DNA of 39,798 bases from Rubrivivax sp. (lineage in GTDB: Bacteria; Pseudomonadota; Gammaproteobacteria; Burkholderiales; Burkholderiaceae_C). The stretch lies in NCBI GenBank assembly GCA_016790425.1, contig JAEUPF010000101.1:1-39798 (forward strand), given 5' to 3'. This document shows, one piece after another, positions 23,501-31,372 of the stretch; positions within the stretch are counted from its first letter, which is position 1; the number at the start of each line of letters is the position of its first letter. Made by a program: the position numbers and the translations under genes. The notes under the pieces were generated by a model that had not been told where the DNA came from, searched no databases, and saw only the letters and a program-made list of their open reading frames with translations.

Positions 23501-26333
23501 CACGGGCACCACCGCCAGGACGGGGCTGGCGATCGGCGAAGGCAGCGCGCTGCGCGTCGTCGACGCGGCGGCGCTGGCCGGCGCGGCAACCGGCTCGCAG
23601 ATGCGGCTGCACGGCGAGCACCTCTTCGGCGGCACCGGGCTCGTGCTGGAAGGCGGCACCGCGGGCAGCGGCGCGCTGCCGACGTCGATCGTCGTTCAAG
23701 GCGCTTCGCTGCTCGTCGAGGGTCTCGGCGGGGGCGGCGGCGTCGGGCTCTCGATGCTCGGCAACGCTGCCGGGGCGGTGATCCTCGTCGGCGGTCCGAC
23801 GCCGCCTGCGCGGACGCTGGTTTCGGCTGCGCTGCCGACGCCGGCGCCACTGCCGCACGCGGCGCCGCCGGCTGCGGCCGCGGGGCCGGCGCCGCTGCAA
23901 GCCGTCGCGCCCGGCGCCGCCGGCCTCACCATCGATGCGGCGCAGGCGAGCGCGCTGACGCTGCGCGGCAGCACGAGTGGCGGCACGGCCGCGGCCCTCG
24001 ACGTCGAGGCGGTCGAATTGCGCGGACCCACGGCAGCGACCAGACCCACGGTCGTCGAATCCGCCGGCGCGCTGGCGATCACGGGTTCGCTGCTGTCCGC
24101 CGGCGGACCGGTGACGTTGCGCTCGCAAGGCGCGCTGACGATTGCCGATTCACAGCTGACGAGCGCCGGGCCGCTGACCTTGCAGGCCAGCGGTGCGGGC
24201 GTCAACGGCTCGCTGCTGAGCGTGCTCGACGCCTCGCTCGTCTCGGCCGCGCTGCTCACGCTCGACGGCCGCGCCACGAGCGGCGGCATCGGCGTCTCGC
24301 TGCTCGGCGGCAACACGCTGCGCGGCGCCGATGTGGCGGTGCTCGGTGCCGGCAGCGGTGCGCCCGGGATCACGTTCGACGCGCTGGCGGCTGCTTCGAC
24401 GCTCGCCGCGACGACGGGCAGCGTCAGCATCGACGGCGGCCCGGCCGGCGCCGCTGCGGCGATCCTCGCCACCGCCGGCCAGGCCAGCGCCGCCGGTGGC
24501 CTCGCCGCCCCAGCAGGCCCGCCGGGCGTGGCGTTCCGCGGCGCCTGGTCGGTGCAGGCGGCCGACACACTGACGCTGCACATGAGCGGGGGGCTGCCGT
24601 TGCTCGGCGGTTCGTTGCCCGGTTCGCGGCCGACCTTCGGCGCCGGCAGCGCGTTCGTCCTCCTCAACCACACGCCGGGCGGGTTCGCCATCGGCCCGGG
24701 GCTGGAGGTCGACTCCACGGCGCTGAACAGCGCGCTGGCCGGCATGCCGGCCGCGGCGACGATCGCGCTGCGCGACGCGGCCGCCGGCGGCACCATCGCC
24801 GTCAGCGGCGCCATCGACGTGCCTTCGCGACTGGTGCTGCAGGCCGGCCGCATCGACCTCACCGGCGCCGGCTCGCTCACCGCGCGCGGCACCGGCGATG
24901 CGCTGACGCTGCGCGGCGTGGCGGCGAACACGCTCGACCGCTTCACCAACACGAGCACCGCCGGCGGCGCGGCGCTGGCGGCGCCGAACGGCCGCTGGCT
25001 GCTGCTGGCCGGCGACCCGCGCGCGGTGACGCTGGGCGGGCTCTTCGCCGACTTCACCGTGTTCGGGCTCGATGGCGGCGCCGCCGACATTCCTCCCGGC
25101 GGCAACGTCTTCGGCTTCGGCGTGCCGGTGGCCGTGGTCACCGGCAGTGCCGGCGACCCGGCCAGCGCGAGCACGAACCACGTGCTCGACGCCACGCGCA
25201 CGGCGGTGACGATGCCGATCGCCTTCAGCACGCCGACCAAGAGCCGCCTGTTCGATGCCGCCGTCGCACTCGACGGCGGCGAAGGCCAGCCCGAGCGCAC
25301 GCTCGACTGGGCGAGCCTGCCGCGCGACGAGGCGATCTCGTTGCTGGCGGCGCGCGGCCGCTACAAGCAGAAGATCTTTGCCAACGGGGTGTACCGGCTG
25401 CAGCAGGACCCGCGCCTGGCTGACGCGCCGGCCTGCGCCAACGAAGCCGAGGCGCAAAGCGGCAAGTGCATCGTCACCGAGGCGCTGAAGCGGCAGCTGC
25501 TGGCGGCGCGGCCTTCGGCCGAGGTGCTGCTGCCGAGCGCGCAAACGTTGCGGCCGGGCCAGCGGCGCGTGGTGCGCGCCGAGCTGCCGGGCATCGAGCG
25601 CAAGCTGGCCTTGCTCATCGGCATCAACCGCTACGAGGACCGCCGCGTGCCGGAACTCACCGGCGCAGTGCCCGACGTGCGCGCCGTGCGCGAGCTGCTC
25701 GAAGGGCGCCTCGGCTACGAGACCACGGTGCTGGAGAACGCGAGCCGTGCCGATATCGTGCGTGCGTTCAACCAGCTGGCGTTGCAGGCGCAGGCCAACG
25801 ACTCGGTGATCGTCTACTACGCCGGCCACGGCGTGGTGGTGCCGATGGCCGGCGCCGACACCGGCTTCTGGCTGCCGGCGGACGTCGACTCGGAGTTCCC
25901 GCAGACCTGGCTCGCCAACGCCGACATCGCGCGCCTCGTGGCCGCCATCGGCGCCAGGCAGTTGATGCTCGTTTCCGACAGCTGCTACTCGGGCACGCTG
26001 GTGGGCAAGGAGCGCGTGCAACTGCACAGCGGCGGCCTCGACGCCGACGACCTGCTGCGCCGCCGCGCCGCGGTGGCGATGAGTTCCGGCGGCGACGAAC
26101 CGGTGGCCGACAGCGGCCGCGGCGGCCACTCGATCTTCGCCTGGCACTTCATGCGCGCCCTGGAGGGCCTGGACCACTGGCAGGTGGGCGGCAGCCTCTT
26201 CGAGCGGGTCAAGGCCGCCGTCGTGCGCGATTTCCCGCAGACGCCGCAGTACGGCGCCTCGCGCAGCGCCGGGCACCAGGGCGACACCGATTACCTGTTC
26301 GAGCGCAGGGCGCTGGAGAGCGCGAAACCCTGA
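20514..26333 (+). CDS. Haemagglutinin-like TPS exoprotein with C-terminal caspase-like (C14) domain
   Basis: The 1939-residue protein begins at the ATG at 20514 behind AAGGAG (20502-20507). A signal peptide (to about PSPRAQ, residue 28) is followed by a TPS secretion domain with VRNTPGTVLNWQSFNIG, SRVLNRVTGNDPS and the signature NPHGVLFG (N113). The long middle (about 280-1640) is Gly/Ala/Thr-rich and repetitive, as expected for a beta-helix. From about residue 1695 a caspase-like domain starts with LALLIGINRYEDRRVPELTGA. It has the catalytic pair His1772 (YYAGHG) and Cys1824 (SDSCYSG). The predicted result is a surface-exposed or released protease carried on an adhesin-like stalk. Proteolytic activity and target are unknown; the domain could also process the exoprotein itself. 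Confidence 0.9.
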   Translation: MPRRPHRLLPIAAAAACLLAAAPSPRAQTPPVLPSGAQVQAGQASITTQGAQMTVRNTPGTVLNWQSFNIGAGAGVYFDQPSAASRVLNRVTGNDPSAIFGTLGSNGQVWLLNPHGVLFGAGARVDVAGLVASTLRLADNDFLAGRHRFAAAQGDAAAVVRNEGTLRTTYGGQLALIGARVENAGEASAPGGQVMLAAGRSVDLVDTGLPNLVVRLREGAGTVLNSGRLVADGGRIDLHGAIVNQEGLVRADTLAPDAQGRVVLRASDTLTLGERSVTAATAPAEATSVAAAGSARGGSIDLLGAQVALVGNAIVDVSGSAGGGSIRLGGGAGGRDANVPNARAVYIGADAELRADASGARGDGGSIVVWSDAATRAYGRFSARGGRLGGDGGFVETSGGWLDARPRAVDLGAPAGRAGTWLLDPFDILITSNPQFADQGIELGAGPVFTSVDYASVLTTNTIAAVLNSGTSISVVTGEGEGGFQFGHIEMRGATLAVAPPRPVTLTLQAHRDIVIDGSEITSSGAPLSLTLGAGAPTQAAPTVPGQGAIEIVGSRFFTNGGDITLGGVLAQSFTRPDGSLTSQRAVATTWPFVFGGEGPGRAAANGGFYGIDIRDSTFDLGAGTFRAAGYSQTEAGIHIGASPFSETAVRIDAGRIDLFGVGETVTSDGSTGVQITGDTTLTATQALRVEGSGHTGVQIDGGARLALNAAAGSGAKFELVGYGGFGHGVALLADYDTGEGNVAGRGTRLTVDNGSFGVQARSTAQAGLVMLNDSGAPGPLLDLGGATSAVFDVPASAAGRFGATAIWLSDVDLTLPAAGVSRFTGDLGIAWNAVAATAGAGTLSFSAPAVQLLDSSITGNGLTVDFALAGARRQGVRIDGTTITTGGGDVLFGALQTVSSPRLGASAEDRWLEVDGSADAPALLIRDSTIDAATGTVRGGGANHAAGDGTEVTGSAIRARGIQLAGRSESWTGLTLHTSTLDATGQLTLDGFAAGTGTTARTGLAIGEGSALRVVDAAALAGAATGSQMRLHGEHLFGGTGLVLEGGTAGSGALPTSIVVQGASLLVEGLGGGGGVGLSMLGNAAGAVILVGGPTPPARTLVSAALPTPAPLPHAAPPAAAAGPAPLQAVAPGAAGLTIDAAQASALTLRGSTSGGTAAALDVEAVELRGPTAATRPTVVESAGALAITGSLLSAGGPVTLRSQGALTIADSQLTSAGPLTLQASGAGVNGSLLSVLDASLVSAALLTLDGRATSGGIGVSLLGGNTLRGADVAVLGAGSGAPGITFDALAAASTLAATTGSVSIDGGPAGAAAAILATAGQASAAGGLAAPAGPPGVAFRGAWSVQAADTLTLHMSGGLPLLGGSLPGSRPTFGAGSAFVLLNHTPGGFAIGPGLEVDSTALNSALAGMPAAATIALRDAAAGGTIAVSGAIDVPSRLVLQAGRIDLTGAGSLTARGTGDALTLRGVAANTLDRFTNTSTAGGAALAAPNGRWLLLAGDPRAVTLGGLFADFTVFGLDGGAADIPPGGNVFGFGVPVAVVTGSAGDPASASTNHVLDATRTAVTMPIAFSTPTKSRLFDAAVALDGGEGQPERTLDWASLPRDEAISLLAARGRYKQKIFANGVYRLQQDPRLADAPACANEAEAQSGKCIVTEALKRQLLAARPSAEVLLPSAQTLRPGQRRVVRAELPGIERKLALLIGINRYEDRRVPELTGAVPDVRAVRELLEGRLGYETTVLENASRADIVRAFNQLALQAQANDSVIVYYAGHGVVVPMAGADTGFWLPADVDSEFPQTWLANADIARLVAAIGARQLMLVSDSCYSGTLVGKERVQLHSGGLDADDLLRRRAAVAMSSGGDEPVADSGRGGHSIFAWHFMRALEGLDHWQVGGSLFERVKAAVVRDFPQTPQYGASRSAGHQGDTDYLFERRALESAKP

Positions 26334-26479
26334 GCGCGCTGCGCCCGGCGCCGTGCGCCGGTGCGTGCGCCGCGAGCGGCCGGCGAGGGCCGCCGGCGCG
26401 ATGCGTCTACAGTGCAGCGACCGCCGCCCGCGCGCGGCAGGCGGCTCCGACAGGGCCGCGCGGCGGCAGGAGATGCACG

Positions 26480-28180
26480 ATGCTGGAGGGCTTTACCCCG
26501 TGGCCACCCGATGCGGCGGCGCGCTGGCGCGCTGAAGGTTTGTGGGAAGGGCGCACGATCTGCGAAATGCTCGCCGCGACGGCGGCACGGCACCCGGCGC
26601 GGGTGGCGGTCGTCGATGGCGAGCGGCGGGTCGCCTATCCGGAGCTCGTCGCGCTCGTCGACAGGCTGGCGGCACGGCTCGTGCAGGCCGGGCTCGGGTA
26701 CCAGGACCGCGTGGTGATGCAGTTGCCGAACTCGCTGGCGTTCGTCGTCACCTGGCTGGCGCTCGTGCGCATCGGCGCCATCCCGGTGATGGCTTTGCGC
26801 GCGCACCGCGAGACCGAGATCGCGCACTTCGTCGGCCATGCCGGTGCGGTGGCCTGCATGGTGCCCGGCATCGTGCAGGGTTTCGACCACCGCGCGATGG
26901 CGCGCGCGGTCGCGGCGCGGTGCCCGACGCTGCGCACGACGTTCGTGCTCGGCGAGCCGCTCGAAGGCCAGCTGGCGCTGGCGCCGCTGATCGAGGCGCC
27001 GGGCGACGAGCCGCGCGACGGCGCCGGCATGGCCGCCGCGCTGGCCGCCGTCCGCGTGGACGCGTCGGACGTGGCGACGATGCTGCTGTCCGGGGGCACG
27101 ACATCGCTGTCCAAGCTGATCCCGCGCACGCACGACGACTACCTGCTCAACGCGAAAGCCTGCGCGCGCGTGGCCGGCTTCGACGAGCACACGGTGCTGC
27201 TGGCGGTGCTGCCGCTCGGCCACAACTACAACCTCGCCTCGCCGGGCATGCTCGGCGCCTTCGGCTGCGGCGGCTCGGTCGTCGTGTCGCCGGCGATGGA
27301 CGCGGCCACCGTGTTCGCGCTCGTGCACGCGCACCGCGTCACGGTGATCCCGGCGGCGGTGCCGCTCATCACCGCCTGGCTCGCCGCGCCGCTGCCCGCA
27401 GGCTGCGACCTGTCGTCGCTGAAGGTCATCCAGAATGGCGGCGCCCGGCTGGCACCGGAGCTGCGGCGGCGCCTGCGCGAACGCTTTCGCTGCACGCCGC
27501 AGGAGATCTACGGCACGGCCGAAGGGCTCATCAACATGACGCGCCTGGACGACCCCGACGACCGGCTGCTGGAGACTTCCGGCGCACCGGTGTGCGAAGC
27601 CGACGAGATCAAGGTCGTCGACGACCAGGGCCGCGAAGTGCCCGACGGCGAGCCGGGCGAGTTGCTGGCGCGCGGGCCCTACACGATCCGCGGCTACTTC
27701 AACGCGCCCGAGAAGAACCGCGAGGCCTTCACGAGCGACGGCTTCTACCGCATGGGCGACATCGTCCGCAAGCGCGGCCGCTACGTCAGCACCGAGGGGC
27801 GGCGCAACGACCTCGTCAACCGCGGCGGCGAGAAGATCTCGTGCGAGGAGGTGGAGAACCTGATGTTCCGCCACCCCGCGGTGCACCAGGCGGCACTGGT
27901 GGCGATGCCCGACCCGGTGTTCGGCGAGAAGGCGTGCGCCTTCGTCGTCTGCAAGCCCGGAACCGCGCTGGCGCTGGCCGAGCTGGTGGCGTTCCTGAAG
28001 GCGCAGCACATCGCCAGCTTCAAGCTGCCCGAGCGGCTCGAAGTCGTCGACGCGCTGCCGACGAGCCTCGTGGGCAAGGTGCTGAAGCGGCAACTGCGCG
28101 AGGCGATCGCGGCCAAGCTGCACGAGGAAGCGCAGGGGCGGCACAGCGACGCGGCGCGCGGCCGCGAGGCGCCGCGATGA
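26480..28180 (+). CDS. Aryl-acid adenylate/CoA ligase (EntE/DhbE/SdgA-like)
   Basis: The 566-residue ANL-family enzyme activates a carboxylic acid with ATP. The start at 26480 has AGGAG at 26468-26472. It begins with the family opening EGFTPWPPDAAARWRAEG. It has the ATP loop LLSGGTTSLSKL (202-213), YGTAEGL, the hinge-region GRRNDLVNRGGEKIS and a C-terminal catalytic Lys in LVGKVLKRQL. The acid pocket segment PLGHNYNLASPG (245-256) keeps the His-Asn pair of 2,3-dihydroxybenzoate and salicylate adenylases, which suggests a benzoate with an ortho hydroxyl or amino group. No NRPS or aryl carrier protein is near, and the next gene resembles an aryl-CoA monooxygenase, so salicylate or anthranilate activation for degradation is more likely than siderophore synthesis. 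Confidence 0.85.
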   Translation: MLEGFTPWPPDAAARWRAEGLWEGRTICEMLAATAARHPARVAVVDGERRVAYPELVALVDRLAARLVQAGLGYQDRVVMQLPNSLAFVVTWLALVRIGAIPVMALRAHRETEIAHFVGHAGAVACMVPGIVQGFDHRAMARAVAARCPTLRTTFVLGEPLEGQLALAPLIEAPGDEPRDGAGMAAALAAVRVDASDVATMLLSGGTTSLSKLIPRTHDDYLLNAKACARVAGFDEHTVLLAVLPLGHNYNLASPGMLGAFGCGGSVVVSPAMDAATVFALVHAHRVTVIPAAVPLITAWLAAPLPAGCDLSSLKVIQNGGARLAPELRRRLRERFRCTPQEIYGTAEGLINMTRLDDPDDRLLETSGAPVCEADEIKVVDDQGREVPDGEPGELLARGPYTIRGYFNAPEKNREAFTSDGFYRMGDIVRKRGRYVSTEGRRNDLVNRGGEKISCEEVENLMFRHPAVHQAALVAMPDPVFGEKACAFVVCKPGTALALAELVAFLKAQHIASFKLPERLEVVDALPTSLVGKVLKRQLREAIAAKLHEEAQGRHSDAARGREAPR

Positions 28181-29319
28181 AGATCCGCATCGTCGGCGCC
28201 GGTCCGGCAGGGCTTTGCTTCGCCTCGCTGATGAAGCGCGCCGACCGCTCGCACGACATCGCCATCGTCGAGCGCAGCCCGCGCGACGCGACCTGGGGCT
28301 TCGGCGTCGTCTTCTCCGACCGCGCGCTCGAGTTCCTGCGCGCCGACGACGAGGCGCTCGTGCGCGAGCTGGCGCCGCACTTCGAGAGCTGGCCGCGCAT
28401 CGCCATCGTCCACGACGGCACGCGCGTGCCGGTGGCCGGCAACGGCTTCTCGTCCATCGGCAGGCTGCAACTGCTGACGCTGCTGCACCGGCATGTCGAG
28501 GGTCTCGGCGTGCCGATCCGCTTCGACGCCGAGGCGACCTCGCTGGCCGGGTTCGCCGATGCCGACGTCGTCGTCGCCGCCGACGGCGCTTTCTCGTCGA
28601 TCCGCGGCGCGCGCGAGGCCGCGTTCGGCACGACGGTCGACTGGCGGCCGAACCGCTTCATCTGGTACGGCACCACGAAGGCCTTCGACAGCCTGACGCT
28701 GACCTTCCGCCGCACCGCGCACGGCGTCTTCTGCGCGCACCATTACCGTTATGCGCCCGACCGCAGCACCTTCCTCGTCGAAGTGACCGAGCCGACATGG
28801 CAGCGCGCCGGTTTCGAGCGGATGGACGAGCGCGAGACCCTCGCCGCCTGCGAGCGCGCGTTCGCCGCCGACCTCGAAGGCCACCCGATCCTCTCCAACC
28901 GCTCGCATTGGCGCCGCTTCCCCGCGGTGTGGAACGAGCGCTGGAGCACGGGCAACGTCGTGCTGCTGGGCGACGCGCTGCGCACCGCGCATTTCTCGAT
29001 CGGCTCGGGCACGCGCCTGGCGATGGAAGACGCGGTGGCGCTGGCCAAGGCCTTCGCCGCCTGCGGCAACGACGTGCCGGCCGCGCTGGCGCGCTTCCAG
29101 GCCGAGCGGCTGCCGCCGGTGAGGAAGATCTGCGACGCCGCCAACGCCAGCCTGCGCTGGTACGAGCAGATGGACGAACGCGTGAGCGCACTCGACCCGC
29201 TCGAGTTCGCCTACAGCTACATGACGCGCACCGGCCGCGTCGACCACGCGGAAGTGCGCCGCCTCGACCCGGCGCTGGCCGCGGCATACGAGGCCAGGCA
29301 CCCGCAGGCCGCCGCCTGA
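28177..29319 (+). CDS. FAD-dependent aryl-CoA monooxygenase (salicyloyl/anthraniloyl-CoA hydroxylase type)
   Basis: The 380-residue flavoprotein overlaps the ligase stop as ATGA, indicating translational coupling. It has the FAD dinucleotide motif VGAGPAG (6-12), the DG motif VVAADGAFSSIR (D136-G137) and the GD motif VVLLGDALRTAHFSIGSG (G265-D266). WGFGVVFSDRALEFL and NRFIWYGTTKAFDSL match the salicyloyl-CoA 5-hydroxylase and the N-terminal half of 2-aminobenzoyl-CoA monooxygenase/reductase (from family knowledge). It likely hydroxylates the ring of the CoA ester made by the preceding ligase, using NAD(P)H and O2. In the two-domain relatives an old-yellow-enzyme domain is fused at the C-terminus; here a separate gene of that family follows. 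Confidence 0.83.
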   Translation: MKIRIVGAGPAGLCFASLMKRADRSHDIAIVERSPRDATWGFGVVFSDRALEFLRADDEALVRELAPHFESWPRIAIVHDGTRVPVAGNGFSSIGRLQLLTLLHRHVEGLGVPIRFDAEATSLAGFADADVVVAADGAFSSIRGAREAAFGTTVDWRPNRFIWYGTTKAFDSLTLTFRRTAHGVFCAHHYRYAPDRSTFLVEVTEPTWQRAGFERMDERETLAACERAFAADLEGHPILSNRSHWRRFPAVWNERWSTGNVVLLGDALRTAHFSIGSGTRLAMEDAVALAKAFAACGNDVPAALARFQAERLPPVRKICDAANASLRWYEQMDERVSALDPLEFAYSYMTRTGRVDHAEVRRLDPALAAAYEARHPQAAA

Positions 29320-29338
29320 ACACCGCCGCCTGAACACC
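29311..29338 (+). repeat. 14-bp perfect tandem duplication at a stop codon
   Basis: GCCGCCTGAACACC occurs twice in succession (29311 and 29325), with the beginning of a third copy. The first copy contains the Ala-Ala-stop end of the monooxygenase gene. It is of the same kind as the duplications after the MazG-like gene and tssL. Confidence 0.88.
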
Positions 29339-29389
29339 GCCGCCGAATCTCGCACCTGGATTCCGAACCCGAACCGAGGAGAACCCCCC

Positions 29390-31372
29390 ATGCCCACCCC
29401 CCGCCCCGGCGAAGCGAAGCTGCCGCACCTGTTCCAGCCCGGCCGCTTCGGCCGCTTCGAGATCAAGAACCGCATCAAGTACGGCGCCTGCTGCGTCTCC
29501 AACTACAACACGCGCGACGGCTTCATCACCGAGCGCGAGATCGCGCGCATGAAGGTCATCGCGCGCACCGGCTGCGGCATCATCACCAACCAGGGCGCAT
29601 ACCCCGACCCGCTGGGCGAAGGCAAGGCCTACTTCCGGCAGGTGGCGATCTTCGACGACAAGTTCCTGCCGCAGTTCGAGCGCATCGCCGCCGACATCAA
29701 GGCCAACGGCGCGATGGCCATCCAGCAGATCCTGCACGCCGGCCGCTACGGCGGCATCGACCTGGGCTACTGCATCCAGCCCTCCGACGTGCCGCAGACG
29801 CTGCCGCACTTCCGGCCGCCGAAGATCATGACCAAGGCCGAGATCGCCGACTGCGTGCGCCAGCACGCGGATGCGGCCCGGCGCGCCGTGCGCGCCGGCT
29901 TCGACGGCACCGAGGTGACGAGCTTCATGGGCTACCTGCTGGCCAACTTCAATTCGCGCTTCACCAACCAGCGCGGCGACGAATACGGCGGTTCGGTCGC
30001 CAACCGCGGCCGCTTCATGCGCGAGCTGATCGACGGCATCAAGCAGGCCACGCCCGACAACCCGCTGGTGGTGCGCCTCAACGGCGCCGAGCTGATGGAC
30101 CGCTGGGGCGGCAACACCGAGGACGAGTGCTTCGAGCTGATGCAGCAGGCGGTGGACACGGGCGTGGACATGATCAGCGTCACCGTCGGCTGGCAGGAGG
30201 CACCCGAGTCGTCGATCGGCCGCGACATCGAGCCCGGTCACTGGAACTACCTTTCCGAGCGCGCGAAGAAGCTGTTCCCGAACACGCTCATCACCTTCGG
30301 CAACCGCCTGCCCGACCCGCGCATGGCCGACGGCTGCGTGCGCGACGGCGTGTTCGACTACTGGGAGGTGTGCCGGCCGCTGCTGGCCGACCCCGACCTC
30401 GTGCACAAGGCGGCCGAAGACCGGCTCGACGAAGTGCGCCGCTGCATCGGCTCACTCAACTGCCTGTCGCGCCTGTTCCGCGACCTGCCCTACACGTGCA
30501 CGATGAACCCGGCGCTCGGGCACGAGGTGGAGCCCGAATACCAGGTGACGCCGGCGGCGGTGAAGAAGAAGGTGATGGTCATCGGCGCCGGCCCGGCGGG
30601 CATGGAGTGCGCCATCACGGCCAGCAAGCGCGGCCACGACGTGACGGTGTTCGACAAGGCGCCTCGCATCGGCGGCAACCTGCACGCCTACGCGGTGCAC
30701 GACCTGGCGCGGCCCGACGACCTGCTCTCGGTGGTGCAGCATTACGAGACGATGGCGCGCAAGCTCGGCATCGCGGTGCGCCTGAACACCGAGGTGCACG
30801 CGAAGTTCATGCGCAGCGTGCTGCACGAGTACGACGTGTGCGTCGTCGCTGCCGGCGCCGGCATCGACCGCAGCCGTTTCGCGCACGTCGAAGGCGCGGC
30901 GAAGATGCTCGACGCGCTCGACGTCGCGCACGGCCGCGTGAAGCCGAAGGGGCCGCGCATCGTCGTCATCGGCGGCGGCAAGATCGGCCTGACGCTGGCC
31001 GAGTCGCTGCGCAAGCGCGACGGCGCCACGGTCACCGTCGTCGAGGCCGACAAGCGCATCGCCGGCGACGTGAAGCCTTCGTTCAAATGGCGGCACGCGG
31101 CCTGGGTGGAGGAACTCGGCATCGAGTGCATCACCTCGGTCACGCTGGTGCGCGTGGCCGACGACGGCGTGACGGTGCGCGAGGCCAAGGGCGGCGAGCG
31201 CTTCGTCGCCGCCGACAGCGTGATCCTCACCGCGGCCGCGCAGCCGGCGCACGCGCTGCTGCACGAGTTCGAGTGGATGGTCGACGAGCTGCACGGCGCC
31301 GGCGACGCGCTCATTCCCCGAGGGCTGGAGCAGGCGATCCAGGAAGGCTTCCGGCTGGGGGTGCGGTTGTGA
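29390..31372 (+). CDS. FadH-like old-yellow-enzyme/NAD(P)H-flavin oxidoreductase with altered active site
   Basis: The 660-residue protein has the 2,4-dienoyl-CoA reductase / trimethylamine dehydrogenase architecture: a TIM barrel (about 12-350), an Fe-S loop (352-370), then FAD and NAD(P) Rossmann domains (VIGAGPAGMECA at 397; VVIGGGKIGLTLAES near 524). GAGGAGAA at 29376 region (GAGGAGAACCCCCC ATG) gives the start. Two key sites deviate. The usual HGAH before GYLL is TSFM (177-180), so the substrate-binding His pair is absent. The second Fe-S Cys is Ser355, leaving C352, C358 and C370. By context it should reduce the product of the monooxygenase, as the OYE half of 2-aminobenzoyl-CoA monooxygenase/reductase does, but its substrate is not certain. 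Confidence 0.82.
   Translation: MPTPRPGEAKLPHLFQPGRFGRFEIKNRIKYGACCVSNYNTRDGFITEREIARMKVIARTGCGIITNQGAYPDPLGEGKAYFRQVAIFDDKFLPQFERIAADIKANGAMAIQQILHAGRYGGIDLGYCIQPSDVPQTLPHFRPPKIMTKAEIADCVRQHADAARRAVRAGFDGTEVTSFMGYLLANFNSRFTNQRGDEYGGSVANRGRFMRELIDGIKQATPDNPLVVRLNGAELMDRWGGNTEDECFELMQQAVDTGVDMISVTVGWQEAPESSIGRDIEPGHWNYLSERAKKLFPNTLITFGNRLPDPRMADGCVRDGVFDYWEVCRPLLADPDLVHKAAEDRLDEVRRCIGSLNCLSRLFRDLPYTCTMNPALGHEVEPEYQVTPAAVKKKVMVIGAGPAGMECAITASKRGHDVTVFDKAPRIGGNLHAYAVHDLARPDDLLSVVQHYETMARKLGIAVRLNTEVHAKFMRSVLHEYDVCVVAAGAGIDRSRFAHVEGAAKMLDALDVAHGRVKPKGPRIVVIGGGKIGLTLAESLRKRDGATVTVVEADKRIAGDVKPSFKWRHAAWVEELGIECITSVTLVRVADDGVTVREAKGGERFVAADSVILTAAAQPAHALLHEFEWMVDELHGAGDALIPRGLEQAIQEGFRLGVRL

Noticed and set aside
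20487-24128. A very long minus-strand open frame opposite the haemagglutinin-like gene
   Set aside because: It is a product of the high GC content opposite a well-supported gene, with Arg/Ala-rich low-complexity translation and no domain.
26400-26479. A -10-like CTACAGT upstream of the ligase
   Set aside because: No matching -35 box lies at a suitable distance, so a promoter cannot be called.
26480-28180. Siderophore gene cluster suggested by the EntE/DhbE-like ligase
   Set aside because: No aryl carrier protein, NRPS, isochorismate enzymes or receptor are nearby, and the following genes are degradation-type flavoproteins.
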